This document shows, piece after piece, positions 1 to 9,806 of a DNA stretch of 19,596 bases. The notes under the pieces were generated by a model, which worked only from the letters and a program-made list of their open reading frames with translations, did not search any database and had not been told where the DNA came from. This DNA is from SAR324 cluster bacterium (lineage in GTDB: Bacteria > SAR324 > JACQKK01). Both the position numbers and the translations under genes were made by a program. Numbering within the stretch: position 1 is the stretch's first letter; each line of letters opens with the position of its first letter. The stretch is from the NCBI GenBank assembly GCA_027296185.1, contig JAPUJL010000266.1, positions 1-19,596 on the forward strand, in the 5' to 3' direction.

Positions 1-1152
1 ATGGGGCAGCCGCACCGGCACCGACACCCGCGCCGATTCCCGGGCCGGGAGGCCCTCGGGCAAAACGAAGGGCGCCAGGTCGTGGACGCGGGTCTCCCCG
101 CGAGCCGGGGTGATCAGGAGTTGGGGAACGATCCGCACCGGATCGGGCAGGGCGATTCCCCCGGCGTTGGTCACCCGTAGCGCGAAGGCCGTCGTGCGCC
201 GGGAGGATAGCCGGCGCTCCACCGGTGGTTCGTGCTCGATCCGCACCCGTCCCCAGCCCTCCGCCCCATCGGTAAACCAGCGGGTCACGTAGCCCGGGAA
301 CACGGCGAAGAACAGCACCGCCACCACGGCCATCCAGACGGTCATCCGCTTGAGCAGGGCCAAATCCCGCGGCTCGCGCCAGGGGGCCAGCGTCCGCGCC
401 AACCCCAGCAGCAGCACCGCCCCCAGCGGGATCAGCCAGGGGCCGCCGCCCGCCAGAGCGCCCACCCCCATCAGCGCCGCCAGGGCGATCAGCACCCACC
501 TGGGCCCGCGGGCCGGGCGGGTGCGCCAGGCGAGCACGAACGGCGCCCCAAAGGCGGGCAGCACCAGGGCGAGCGTCAACGCGAACTGTGCGGGAGAGAT
601 CATCCCGCCCCGGAACAGGGGCGGATCGTGAGGCCAAGGGGGGCAGTTCAGCGCCAGACAAGCCGGCGGCCAGAGCCCCGCCAGGAGCCACAGCACCGCC
701 TCCAAGCCCAGCCCCGCGACGACGAAGAGCACCACGCCGTCGGCCGTCAGGGCGGAGCGCTCGCTCAGCCGGCCCCACCGGTAGGCGCCCCAGGCCCAAG
801 CCAGATTGGCTGCCGAGGCCCCGGCCAACGCGGCCAGGCGGCTCCATTCCCCCCGCAGCAGGAGCATCAGGCTCAGGAAGCCGCACAGCAGCAGCGGCCC
901 CTTGAGCGGCAGCGGATTGCGGCCCCGGGGAAACAGGGTGCGCAGCCACGCCACCCCCAGCAGCGTGGCCACGAGCCAGTGGCCCGGATAGACCACCGCC
1001 TCGCCCAGCTCGATGCGCACCCAGGGCGCCCCCAGCGCCAGCAGCGCCACCCAGGCCCAAGGCGACGCGGAACGGGCCCGGCGGTCGAGCATGCGCACCG
1101 TCCCGGCCGCCACCTCAGCGATCGCGGAGACCAGCCAAAAAAAGTATTGCAC
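1..1152 (-). CDS. Polytopic membrane protein, 3'-truncated by the window edge
   Basis: The reverse strand is open for 384 codons from a GTG at 1152 down to position 1, so the C-terminus is missing. Several strongly hydrophobic stretches are visible at about residues 2-20, 31-45, 58-74, 85-99, 105-123, 137-162, 187-208, 218-250 and 270-287. A non-hydrophobic part follows from about residue 290 and looks like an extracytoplasmic beta-rich domain ([15 protein letters not shown] near 324-338). The GTG start is chosen because no other ATG, GTG, TTG or CTG lies between it and the upstream in-frame TGA, and because it gives an immediate membrane segment ([14 protein letters not shown]). The ribosome site is weak. 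The many-helix architecture vaguely recalls O-antigen ligase or polymerase-like proteins, but I see no diagnostic motif, so no function is assigned. It is divergent from rpsL and probably not part of the ribosomal operon. Confidence 0.7.
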   Translation of the reverse strand, partial: MQYFFWLVSAIAEVAAGTVRMLDRRARSASPWAWVALLALGAPWVRIELGEAVVYPGHWLVATLLGVAWLRTLFPRGRNPLPLKGPLLLCGFLSLMLLLRGEWSRLAALAGASAANLAWAWGAYRWGRLSERSALTADGVVLFVVAGLGLEAVLWLLAGLWPPACLALNCPPWPHDPPLFRGGMISPAQFALTLALVLPAFGAPFVLAWRTRPARGPRWVLIALAALMGVGALAGGGPWLIPLGAVLLLGLARTLAPWREPRDLALLKRMTVWMAVVAVLFFAVFPGYVTRWFTDGAEGWGRVRIEHEPPVERRLSSRRTTAFALRVTNAGGIALPDPVRIVPQLLITPARGETRVHDLAPFVLPEGLPARESARVSVPVRLPH

Positions 1153-1389
1153 CGCTTCGTCGCGTTTGTTACAAAAGGGGGTTCAGGGCAGGAACGTATT
1201 CAGCCTTGCCGGAGTTGTTTGCGGCGATCCCATCTAACCGATGCCGGGTACGCTGGCATCCTTACCGCGCAGGAACGAAACGACGGGCACCTCGCGCACC
1301 GTGCGACGCGCAGGCGCTCATGTCAATGGACTGCCGGTCATCCGTGCGCGCGGGCGCGGAACGGCCGCCGAGAATTGCGGATCGAAAAT
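1153..1389. promoter_or_regulatory. Divergent intergenic region between the membrane-protein gene and rpsL
   Basis: This 237 bp gap separates the divergent starts at 1152 (minus) and 1390 (plus), so it should hold promoters for both directions and the leader of the str operon. Visible elements are an 11-bp interrupted palindrome TTTGTTACAAA (1165-1175) and an inverted repeat GATGCC/GGCATC (1240-1245 and 1255-1260, 9-nt loop). The stretch 1337-1358 is alternating G/C-rich. I could not find a convincing -35/-10 pair at proper spacing, so the promoter role rests on gene arrangement only. Confidence 0.5.
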
Positions 1390-1761
1390 ATGCCGACGCT
1401 GAACCAGTTGGTGCGCAAGGGCCGCAAGAAGAAGGTCGTGAAGAAGAAGACCCCCGCCCTGCAGGGTTGCCCGCAGAAGCGCGGCGTGTGCGTGCGGGTC
1501 TTTACGACGACCCCCAAGAAGCCCAACTCCGCGTTGCGCAAGGTGGCCCGGGTGCGCCTGACCAACGGGTTCGAAGTCAACAGCTACATCCCGGGGATCG
1601 GGCACAACCTGCAGGAACACTCGGTTGTGCTGATCCGTGGGGGGCGGGTGAAGGACCTCCCGGGCGTACGCTACCACACCATTCGGGGCACCCTGGATAC
1701 CGCCCCCACCGCCGACCGCCGCCAGAGCCGTTCCAAGTACGGCACCAAGCGCAGCGGCTAG
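1390..1761 (+). CDS. rpsL: 30S ribosomal protein S12
   Basis: S12 lies at the decoding centre of the small subunit and affects translational accuracy. The 123-residue product has the usual family length and shows the conserved start [11 protein letters not shown], the core [19 protein letters not shown] and the loop [13 protein letters not shown]. Lys43 and Lys88, where streptomycin-resistance changes occur in other bacteria, are the sensitive-type lysines. Asp89, the residue modified by methylthiolation in many bacteria, is present. The frame is open far upstream, but the ATG at 1390 matches the family N-terminus. Its ribosome site is weak. It is the first gene of the str group; rpoC does not precede it. 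rpsG follows after 30 bp. Confidence 0.98.
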   Translation: MPTLNQLVRKGRKKKVVKKKTPALQGCPQKRGVCVRVFTTTPKKPNSALRKVARVRLTNGFEVNSYIPGIGHNLQEHSVVLIRGGRVKDLPGVRYHTIRGTLDTAPTADRRQSRSKYGTKRSG

Positions 1762-1791
1762 GGCCGGCAGGCAGGGCGAGGAGAGCAAGAT

Positions 1792-2265
1792 ATGTCGAGA
1801 AGGCGCGCCGCGGAACCGAGGAAGATTCTCCCCGACCCGAAATACAACGACTTCGTCATCGCTAAGTTCATCAACACGCTCATGCTGAGCGGCAAGAAGA
1901 GCGTGGCGCGGCGCATCCTGTACAACGCCATGGACGTCATCGCCCAGCGCGAGGACAGCATTCCGCCGCTGGAGGTGGTCAAGATCGCCGTCGAGAACAT
2001 CCGTCCCACCGTCGAGGTAAAGTCCCGGCGGGTGGGCGGCTCCACCTATCAGGTGCCCATCGAGGTGCGGCCCGAGCGCCGGCAGAGCCTGGCCCTGCGC
2101 TGGCTGATTCAGAACGCCCAGAGCCGCGGCGGCAAGGACATGGAGAACAAGCTGGCCGCCGAGTTGCTGGACGCTTACCAGAAGCGCGGCGGCGCCATGC
2201 GCAAAAAGGAAGACGTGCACCGCATGGCGGAAGCCAACCGCGCGTTCGCCCACTACCGCTGGTAG
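1792..2265 (+). CDS. rpsG: 30S ribosomal protein S7
   Basis: S7 is a primary binder of 16S rRNA that organises the 3' major domain (head) of the 30S subunit and contacts tRNA in the E site. The product is 157 residues, normal for bacteria. It begins [20 protein letters not shown] and contains the conserved stretches [12 protein letters not shown] and [17 protein letters not shown], ending in the helix [19 protein letters not shown] good ribosome site (GAGGAG) precedes the ATG. In E. coli S7 represses its own operon by binding the rpsL-rpsG junction; that gap is only 30 bp here, and I could not identify an equivalent structure in it. A strong inverted repeat follows the stop codon. Confidence 0.98.
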   Translation: MSRRRAAEPRKILPDPKYNDFVIAKFINTLMLSGKKSVARRILYNAMDVIAQREDSIPPLEVVKIAVENIRPTVEVKSRRVGGSTYQVPIEVRPERRQSLALRWLIQNAQSRGGKDMENKLAAELLDAYQKRGGAMRKKEDVHRMAEANRAFAHYRW

Positions 2266-2266
2266 G

Positions 2267-2297
2267 CCACGTTGCGCCCAGCCGGAACCCAACGTGG
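2267..2297 (+). promoter_or_regulatory. Hairpin in the rpsG-fusA gap
   Basis: CCACGTTG (2267-2274) and CAACGTGG (2290-2297) are perfect 8-bp inverted repeats around a 15-nt loop, beginning one base after the rpsG stop. No U-run follows, so it is not a classical intrinsic terminator. The same 126-bp gap holds an unusually A/T-rich patch at 2334-2350. The arrangement suggests an RNA control element or processing site ahead of fusA; this is an inference. Confidence 0.5.
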
Positions 2298-2391
2298 AGA
2301 CCCTCTCGGCCGTGCCGATGGCGCGGATGAGCCATTTATTTTCGATAACGCAGAACGTCAACCGCTTTCAGTCAGGAGTAGAATTACCGCC

Positions 2392-4482
<2,091 letters not shown>

Positions 4483-4553
4483 TCGGAATCCGGACGCAAG
4501 CACGCCCGACCTAACCGAACCCTCGCAACCCGGAGAGGAGGAGAGAACGCGAT

Positions 4554-5753
4554 ATGGCCAAGGAAAAATTCAACCGATCCAAGCCTCACGTAAACGTCGG
4601 TACGATCGGACACGTGGACCATGGGAAAACCACCCTCACCTCAGCGATTACCAAGACGCTGGCGATGAAGGGCCTGGCCGAATTCACCGCGTTCGATCAA
4701 ATCGATAAGGCCCCCGAAGAGAAGGCGCGGGGCATCACGATCGCGACCGCCCACGTGGAGTATCAGAGCGACAACCGCCACTACGCCCATGTGGATTGCC
4801 CGGGGCACGCGGACTACGTGAAGAACATGATCACCGGGGCGGCGCAGATGGATGGCGCGATCGTCGTCGTCTCCGCCGCCGACGGGCCCATGCCCCAAAC
4901 GCGCGAGCACATCCTGCTCGCCCGGCAGGTGGGCGTGCCGTACATCGTGGTGTACATGAACAAGGTCGACATGGTCGACGACGAGGAGCTGCTGGAGCTG
5001 GTGGAGCTGGAAATCCGGGAGCTGCTCTCCAAGTACGATTTTCCCGGCGACGACATTCCCATCATCCGCGGCTCGGCGCTGAAGGCGCTGGAATCCGACA
5101 GCAGCGACCCAGCTGACGACGTCTATAAATCGATCCACGAGCTGATCGCCGCCTGCGACAGTTACATCCCCGTGCCCCTCCGCGACGTCGAGAAGCCCTT
5201 CCTGATGCCCGTGGAGGACGTCTTCTCCATCTCCGGGCGGGGCACCGTAGCCACGGGCCGGGTTGAGCGCGGCGTGGTGAAGGTCGGCGACACGGTGGAA
5301 ATCGTGGGCATCAAGGACACCGAATCCACCGTGGTCACCGGCGTGGAGATGTTCCGCAAGCTCCTGGACGAAGGCCGCGCCGGCGATAACATCGGCGTGC
5401 TGCTCCGGGGCATCAAGCGGGAGGAGATCGAGCGGGGCCAGGTATTGGCCAAACCGGGATCCATCACGCCCCACACCAGTTTCAAGGGGCAGGTGTATAT
5501 CCTCACCAAGGAGGAAGGGGGGCGGCACACGCCTTTCTTCAACAACTATCGGCCCCAGTTCTACTTCCGCACCACGGACGTGACCGGCGTGGTGGTACTG
5601 CCGGAAGGCATCGAGATGGTGATGCCGGGCGACAACGTCGCCATCACCGTGGAGTTGATCACGCCCATCGCCCTGGAACCGGAGTTGCGCTTCGCCATCC
5701 GCGAAGGGGGCCGCACCGTCGGCTCGGGCGTGGTTTCGGAAGTGACCAAGTAA
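4554..5753 (+). CDS. tuf: Translation elongation factor Tu
   Basis: EF-Tu is the GTPase that delivers aminoacyl-tRNA to the ribosomal A site. The 399-residue product has the three-domain EF-Tu layout: P-loop GHVDHGKT (19-26), switch [15 protein letters not shown] with the catalytic histidine, NKVD, and the G5 SAL (RGSALKAL). Domain 2 contains [18 protein letters not shown] and domain 3 contains [19 protein letters not shown]. The length and the segment [20 protein letters not shown] resemble deltaproteobacterial EF-Tu. A strong purine-rich ribosome site (GGAGAGGAGGAGAG) precedes the ATG. It follows fusA after 71 bp and precedes rpsJ after 69 bp, as in the usual str-S10 arrangement. Whether a second tuf copy exists elsewhere cannot be seen. 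Confidence 0.98.
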   Translation: MAKEKFNRSKPHVNVGTIGHVDHGKTTLTSAITKTLAMKGLAEFTAFDQIDKAPEEKARGITIATAHVEYQSDNRHYAHVDCPGHADYVKNMITGAAQMDGAIVVVSAADGPMPQTREHILLARQVGVPYIVVYMNKVDMVDDEELLELVELEIRELLSKYDFPGDDIPIIRGSALKALESDSSDPADDVYKSIHELIAACDSYIPVPLRDVEKPFLMPVEDVFSISGRGTVATGRVERGVVKVGDTVEIVGIKDTESTVVTGVEMFRKLLDEGRAGDNIGVLLRGIKREEIERGQVLAKPGSITPHTSFKGQVYILTKEEGGRHTPFFNNYRPQFYFRTTDVTGVVVLPEGIEMVMPGDNVAITVELITPIALEPELRFAIREGGRTVGSGVVSEVTK

Positions 5754-5758
5754 CGGCG

Positions 5759-5791
5759 GCCGGGGAAGCGGGCGCACGAGGAGTGCCCGGC
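5759..5791 (+). promoter_or_regulatory. Weak inverted repeat in the tuf-rpsJ gap
   Basis: GCCGGG (5759-5764) and CCCGGC (5786-5791) could pair around a 21-nt loop at the boundary of the str and S10 groups. The stem is short, the region is GC-rich and there is no U-run, so this may be chance. It is listed because this is where an S10 leader or internal promoter could lie. Confidence 0.2.
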
Positions 5792-5822
5792 AACCACGGC
5801 CTCACAGCGCAGGACGGAGGAC

Positions 5823-6131
5823 ATGCAGCAAAAAATCAAGGTCCGCTTCAAGGCCTACGATTACAAATTGCTGGACACGACGGTGCAGGAAATCGTCAAC
5901 GCCGTGAAGCGCACGGGCGCGGAGATCGACGGACCCATTCCGCTGCCCACGCAGAAAACGATCATCACCGTCCTGCGGTCGCCCCACGGCGATAAGAAAT
6001 CCCGGGAGCAGTTCGAGACCCGCACCCACAAGCGGCTGATGTATATTATCGAGCCCTCGCCGCAGACCATGGACGCCCTGATGAAGCTGGACATCTCCGC
6101 GGGCGTGGACATCGTCATGAAACAGGCCTGA
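5823..6131 (+). CDS. rpsJ: 30S ribosomal protein S10 (NusE)
   Basis: S10 is a 30S head protein that also acts as NusE, bridging NusG or NusB during transcription-translation coupling and antitermination. The 102-residue product is of normal length. It shows the family start [15 protein letters not shown] and the conserved segments [18 protein letters not shown] and [16 protein letters not shown]. The ribosome site GGAGG lies just before the ATG. It opens the S10 group. The next gene is rplD only 38 bp downstream, whereas rplC is normally interposed. Confidence 0.97.
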   Translation: MQQKIKVRFKAYDYKLLDTTVQEIVNAVKRTGAEIDGPIPLPTQKTIITVLRSPHGDKKSREQFETRTHKRLMYIIEPSPQTMDALMKLDISAGVDIVMKQA

Positions 6132-6169
6132 ACGGTGCAGGAAACCCATCGGTTTTAGACGGAACGGTC

Positions 6170-6793
6170 ATGGCAAAGTTGGACGTCATCAACATGGACC
6201 AGAGCAAGGCAGCGCCGCTGGAAATCAGCGACGGCCTCGCCGAGGCGCCCTACCACCCCTACTTGGTGCGGGATGCCGTGGTCTATCAGATGGCCAAGGC
6301 GCGCCAGGGCACTCACTCGGCCAAGAAGCGGGCGGCGCTCAGGGGCAGCAAGGGCAAGCTGTTCCGGCAGAAAGGCACCGGCCGCGCCCGGGCGGGCAGC
6401 GCCAAGGCGCCCCATCGACGCCACGGCGCGGTGGTGCACGGCCCCCACCCGCGGGACCATGCCATCGACATGAACAAGAAGGCCCGCAAGGCGGCGTTGC
6501 GCTCGGCCCTGGCGGAACGCATCCGGCAGAACCAGCTCGTCGTGCTGGATTCCCTGGAGCCGGAGACCGCCAAGACCAAGGATCTGGCCGCCTGGCTGGC
6601 CAAGCTGGAGGCGCCGCAGGCTCTGATCGTGGTGGCGGAAGCCCCGGAGAACCTCCAGCGGGCGGTGCGCAATTTGCCCACCGTGGAGATGGTGCATCAC
6701 TCGCAACTGAACGTGTACAACCTGCTGCGCTACCCCAAGATCCTGTTGACCCGGCAGGCGTTCGAGCAGGTACAGGAGCGCATCTCGGCATGA
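6170..6793 (+). CDS. rplD: 50S ribosomal protein L4
   Basis: L4 binds domain I of 23S rRNA and its extended loop lines the peptide exit tunnel; in E. coli it also represses the S10 operon. The 207-residue product has normal length. The N-terminal DVINMD, the loop core LFRQKGTGRARAGSAKAPHRR and the C-terminal VYNLLRYPKILLTRQAF identify it. The conserved glycine-rich tip usually seen after RARxGS reads HRRHGAVVHGPHPRD here. The ATG at 6170 follows a modest GGAAC site. It lies directly after rpsJ, without rplC. Its stop overlaps the rplW start as ATGA, which implies translational coupling. Confidence 0.96.
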   Translation: MAKLDVINMDQSKAAPLEISDGLAEAPYHPYLVRDAVVYQMAKARQGTHSAKKRAALRGSKGKLFRQKGTGRARAGSAKAPHRRHGAVVHGPHPRDHAIDMNKKARKAALRSALAERIRQNQLVVLDSLEPETAKTKDLAAWLAKLEAPQALIVVAEAPENLQRAVRNLPTVEMVHHSQLNVYNLLRYPKILLTRQAFEQVQERISA

Positions 6794-7074
6794 ACCTGAA
6801 GCTCCTCAAACACCCGATCCTCACGGAGAAATCCGTGCGCCAGAAGGACGAGCAGAACAAGGTGACCTTTCTGGTCGATCCCAAGGCAAACAAGCCCGAG
6901 ATCAAGAAAATCGTCGAGCGACTGTTCAAGGTCACCGTGCTGGACATCCGCACCGCGCGCATGAAGGGCAAAATGAAGCGTGTGGGGCGCCACGTGGGCA
7001 AGCAGCCCGACTGGAAAAAGGCGATCCTTACCCTCAAGGAGGGCGATCGCATCGAATACTTCGAGGGCGCCTAA
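6790..7074 (+). CDS. rplW: 50S ribosomal protein L23
   Basis: L23 sits at the exit of the peptide tunnel and is the docking site for trigger factor and SRP. The 94-residue product has the expected length. Family features are MNLKLLKHPILTEKSV at the start, the central FLVDPKANKPEIKKIVERLF and VLDIRTARMKGKMKRVGR. It overlaps rplD by four bases (ATGA). Its TAA stop lies exactly in the loop of a GGCGCC/GGCGCC hairpin, the first of three such units in the gap before rplB. Confidence 0.97.
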   Translation: MNLKLLKHPILTEKSVRQKDEQNKVTFLVDPKANKPEIKKIVERLFKVTVLDIRTARMKGKMKRVGRHVGKQPDWKKAILTLKEGDRIEYFEGA

Positions 7075-7144
7075 GGCGCCGAAATGACGCGGGCGCCAGC
7101 GGCGCCCGGAAATCCGAGGCCGCCTAGGGCGGCCCGGCGGAAAT
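7066..7144 (+). repeat. Three tandem short-loop hairpins between rplW and rplB
   Basis: Three perfect inverted repeats, each with a 3-nt loop, follow one another. They are GGCGCC-TAA-GGCGCC (7066-7080), CGGGCGCC-AGC-GGCGCCCG (7090-7108; its innermost 7 bp run 7091-7107) and GGCCGCC-TAG-GGCGGCC (7118-7134). Each is followed by a related short motif: GAAAT at 7081, GGAAAT at 7108 and GGAAAT at 7139. This gives near-tandem units of about 28-31 nt. The first loop is the rplW stop codon, and the last GGAAAT lies 6 nt before the rplB ATG. GGCGCC is self-complementary, so alternative pairings between units are possible. There is no U-run, so terminators are unlikely; an RNA control or processing element is possible. 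Confidence 0.7.
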
Positions 7145-7150
7145 CGAACC

Positions 7151-7972
7151 ATGGCCATCCGTAGGTACAAGCCCACTTCCCCCGGCCGACGCGGCATGAG
7201 CGTGGCGAGCTTCGACGAGCTCACCACCTCGAAGCCGGAGCGTTCGCTCCTGGCGCCGCTGAAGAAGACGGGCGGCCGGAACAACCAGGGCCGCATCTCG
7301 GTGCGTCACCGGGGCGGCGGCCACAAGCGGCGGTATCGGATCATCGATTTCAGGCGGAACAAGCTGGACGTGCCGGGGCGGGTGGCCACCATCGAATACG
7401 ACCCCAACCGCAGCGCCCGTATCTCGTTGATCGTCTACAGCGACGGCGAGAAGCGCTACATCATCACCCCCGAGGGACTGAAGGTGGGCGACACGGTGGT
7501 CTCGGCCGAGCGGGCGGAAATCCGCGTCGGCAATGCCCTGCCCCTGCAGAACATTCCCGTGGGCACCATCGTTCATTGCGTGGAATTGAAGCCGGGCAAG
7601 GGGGCCCAACTCTCCCGCAGCGCGGGCACGTCGGTGCAGCTGGCGGCCAAGGAAGGCGGTTACGCCCAGCTCAAGCTGCGCTCCGGAGAATTGCGGCTGG
7701 TACGGAAGGAATGCCTGGCTACCATCGGCACGGTGGGCAACTCGGACCACGCCAACATCAACCTGGGCAAGGCCGGCCGGCGGCGCTGGCTGGGCATCCG
7801 CCCCACGGTGCGCGGCGTGGCCATGAACCCCATCGACCATCCCCACGGCGGCGGCGAGGGCAAGAGCTCCGGCGGGCGTCATCCGGTCTCGCCCTGGGGT
7901 GTTCCGACCAAGGGGTACCGCACGCGCAACAACAAGCGCACCGACCGCTTGCGCATCCGCCGCCGGAAGTAG
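7151..7972 (+). CDS. rplB: 50S ribosomal protein L2
   Basis: L2 is a primary 23S rRNA-binding protein needed for subunit association and close to the peptidyl transferase centre. The 273-residue product has normal length. Recognisable segments are [34 protein letters not shown], the SH3-like core [14 protein letters not shown] and the C-terminal [17 protein letters not shown], which carries the conserved histidine region. The ATG at 7151 fits the family start. It lacks a clear Shine-Dalgarno sequence: a GGCGGAAAT, the end of the third hairpin repeat unit, precedes it. This makes the upstream hairpins a plausible influence on its translation. Confidence 0.97.
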   Translation: MAIRRYKPTSPGRRGMSVASFDELTTSKPERSLLAPLKKTGGRNNQGRISVRHRGGGHKRRYRIIDFRRNKLDVPGRVATIEYDPNRSARISLIVYSDGEKRYIITPEGLKVGDTVVSAERAEIRVGNALPLQNIPVGTIVHCVELKPGKGAQLSRSAGTSVQLAAKEGGYAQLKLRSGELRLVRKECLATIGTVGNSDHANINLGKAGRRRWLGIRPTVRGVAMNPIDHPHGGGEGKSSGGRHPVSPWGVPTKGYRTRNNKRTDRLRIRRRK

Positions 7973-7995
7973 CCCGAGGATTCGGAGGAGATAAG

Positions 7996-8280
7996 GTGCC
8001 CAGATCGCTGAAAAAAGGCCCATGGGTCGACGATCACATCCTGAAGAAGGCGCGCCAGGCCAAGGAGACCGACGACCGGCGGCTGATCCGCACCTGGTCC
8101 CGGCGCTCGGTGGTGTTGCCGGAATTCGTCGGGCTGAACATCGCCGTGCACAACGGCAACAAGTTCATCCCCGTGTTCATCACGGAAAACATGGTCGGTC
8201 ACAAGCTGGGTGAGTTCGCCCCCACCCGCACCTTTCGCCGGCACACCTCGAAGACCGACAAGCGCGTCGTGCGGCGCTAG
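7996..8280 (+). CDS. rpsS: 30S ribosomal protein S19
   Basis: S19 lies in the 30S head near the A-site finger and pairs with S13. The product is 94 residues. The N-terminal [17 protein letters not shown] and the core [19 protein letters not shown] through [15 protein letters not shown] are diagnostic. The start is a GTG with an excellent ribosome site, GGAGGAG at 7984-7990, five bases upstream. It lies 23 bp after rplB and 28 bp before rplV. Confidence 0.97.
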   Translation: MPRSLKKGPWVDDHILKKARQAKETDDRRLIRTWSRRSVVLPEFVGLNIAVHNGNKFIPVFITENMVGHKLGEFAPTRTFRRHTSKTDKRVVRR

Positions 8281-8308
8281 GGCGATCAGGGAGCGCCAGG
8301 AACCAGCG

Positions 8309-8635
8309 ATGGCTAAGGCAAGCGTCAGCAAAATCCGCATTTCTCCGCGCAAGGCGCGGTTGGTGGTGGACATGATCCGCGGCAAGAACGTGGTGCAGGC
8401 GCTGGGCATCCTCGACAACACCAACAAGAAGGCCGCCCCGATCGTCAAGAACCTGCTCAAATCGGCCATTGCGAACGCCGAACAGCAGGACCAGGACATC
8501 GACGTGGACGCGCTGACGGTGAAGGAAGTCTACGTGGACATGGGGCCGACGCTCATGCGCTTCCGGCCGCGGGCCATGGGCCGGGCCGGGCGCATCCGCA
8601 AGCGCTCGAGCCGCATCACGCTGGCGGTGAACTGA
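8309..8635 (+). CDS. rplV: 50S ribosomal protein L22
   Basis: L22 contacts all six domains of 23S rRNA and its beta-hairpin lines the exit tunnel near the macrolide site. The 108-residue product shows the family segments [20 protein letters not shown] and [25 protein letters not shown], the latter being the tunnel hairpin. The ATG at 8309 with AGGAA upstream matches the family start; a longer open frame to 8210 would overlap rpsS and has no similarity. The stop codon runs into an 8-bp perfect hairpin (8635-8653). Confidence 0.97.
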   Translation: MAKASVSKIRISPRKARLVVDMIRGKNVVQALGILDNTNKKAAPIVKNLLKSAIANAEQQDQDIDVDALTVKEVYVDMGPTLMRFRPRAMGRAGRIRKRSSRITLAVN

Positions 8636-8653
8636 ACGGCCCCCAGGGCCGTT
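8635..8653 (+). promoter_or_regulatory. Hairpin overlapping the rplV stop codon
   Basis: AACGGCCC (8635-8642) pairs perfectly with GGGCCGTT (8646-8653) around the 3-nt loop CCA. The first stem base is the last base of the rplV TGA. No U-run follows. The tight 3-nt loop and stop-codon overlap resemble the units between rplW and rplB, which makes a common role possible. Confidence 0.55.
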
Positions 8654-8697
8654 GACAATCGAACGGCGGCCGCGATCCGCCGCACACGGAGAACACC

Positions 8698-9360
8698 GTG
8701 GGACAGAAAGTCATTCCGATCGGGATGCGGTTGGGCATCAACCGCACCTGGAACAGCAAGTGGTACGCGGAAAAGCGCATCTACGCGGACCAACTCGAGC
8801 AAGATCTGCGCATCCAGCAGCACATCAAGACCTCGCTCAAGCACGCTGGCATTTCCCTGGTCGAGGTGGAACGCTCCGCGCAGAAGATGAAGGTCACCAT
8901 CCACTCCTCCCGCCCCGGCATTATCATCGGGCGGCGCGGCGAGGCGGCCGACGCCCTCAAGGACGAGTTGCAACGGCGCACCGGCCGCGAGGTCAGCGTG
9001 AACATCAAGGAGGTCAAGCGTCCCGAGATCGATGCACAGCTGGTGGCGCAGAACGTGGCCACCCAGCTGGAGCGGCGCATCGCCTTCCGCCGTGCCATCA
9101 AACGCACCCTGGCCGCGGCCATGCGCCTGAACATCCAGGGCTGCAAGATCATGGTGGCGGGGCGCCTCAACGGCACCGAGATGTCCCGCTCGGAATGGGT
9201 GCGGGAAGGGCGCGTGCCGTTGCACACCCTGCGCGCCGAGATCGATTACGGCATAGCGGAGGCCAAGACCACCTACGGCATCATCGGCGTGAAGGTCTGG
9301 GTCTACAAAGGCGAGGATTACAACCAGCCCCGGCCCCTGGGCCGGCGCCGCGCCTCTTAG
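8698..9360 (+). CDS. rpsC: 30S ribosomal protein S3
   Basis: S3 lies at the mRNA entry channel of the 30S subunit and contributes to helicase activity of the ribosome. The 220-residue product has the start GQKVIPIGMRLGINRTWNSKW. A type II KH domain follows, with the signature RPGIIIGRRGEAADALKDEL. The C-terminal domain contains GCKIMVAGRLNGTEMSRSEW and IGVKVWVYKGE. The start is a GTG at 8698 with GGAG about 9 nt upstream. It lies 62 bp after rplV; that gap begins with a hairpin. rplP follows after 15 bp. Confidence 0.97.
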   Translation: MGQKVIPIGMRLGINRTWNSKWYAEKRIYADQLEQDLRIQQHIKTSLKHAGISLVEVERSAQKMKVTIHSSRPGIIIGRRGEAADALKDELQRRTGREVSVNIKEVKRPEIDAQLVAQNVATQLERRIAFRRAIKRTLAAAMRLNIQGCKIMVAGRLNGTEMSRSEWVREGRVPLHTLRAEIDYGIAEAKTTYGIIGVKVWVYKGEDYNQPRPLGRRRAS

Positions 9361-9375
9361 GCACCGGGAGCGATC

Positions 9376-9786
9376 ATGCTACAGCCCAAACGCACCAAGT
9401 TCCGCAAGCGCATGAAAGGCCGCAACCGCGGCAATGCCAACCGCGGCAACAAGCTCCATTTCGGCTCGATCGGCCTCCAGGCCGTGGAGCGGGGTTTCAT
9501 GTCCGCGCGGCAGATCGAGGCCAGCCGCCGCACGATCGCCCGCGAAGTGAAACGGAAAGGCAAGATTTGGATCTGCGTGTTTCCGCACAAGCCCATCACC
9601 AAGCGGGCCGCCGAGGTGCGCATGGGCGGGGGCAAGGGCGCCGTGGACAGTTGGGTCAGCGTGATCAAGCCGGGCCGCATCCTGTTCGAGATGGACGGCG
9701 TGGAAGACGAGATCGCATCGGAGGCCTTGCGGCTGGCCTCCCACAAGCTGCCCTTCCGCACCACCGTCGTGCGGCGGGTGGCCTGA
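9376..9786 (+). CDS. rplP: 50S ribosomal protein L16
   Basis: L16 helps shape the A-site region of the peptidyl transferase centre and is essential for late 50S assembly. The 136-residue product has the family start [19 protein letters not shown]. The core [20 protein letters not shown] and [20 protein letters not shown] follow, and include the arginine-rich region hydroxylated in some bacteria. GGGAG lies ahead of the ATG. It is 15 bp after rpsC, and rpmC follows after 20 bp, as in the standard S10 operon. Confidence 0.97.
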   Translation: MLQPKRTKFRKRMKGRNRGNANRGNKLHFGSIGLQAVERGFMSARQIEASRRTIAREVKRKGKIWICVFPHKPITKRAAEVRMGGGKGAVDSWVSVIKPGRILFEMDGVEDEIASEALRLASHKLPFRTTVVRRVA

Positions 9787-9806
9787 GTCATGAAGAGCCC
9801 TGAACC

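Noticed and set aside
232..1389. Long plus-strand open frame continuing upstream of rpsL, Pro/Gln/Arg/His-rich
   Set aside because: Its composition is typical of an antisense frame of a GC-rich gene. The opposite strand encodes a coherent hydrophobic membrane protein over 1-1152, and S12 itself starts at 1390.
1153..1389. Sigma-70-type promoter candidates for rpsL (TTGTTA at 1166, TTGCCG at 1206, TTGTTT at 1215)
   Set aside because: None has a credible -10 hexamer at 16-18 bp; the best partner, CATCTA at 1231, is 19 bp away and poor.
2272..2391. 40-residue N-terminal extension of EF-G from a TTG
   Set aside because: The residues have no similarity to EF-G, the hairpin occupies this DNA, and the GTG at 2392 gives the family N-terminus.
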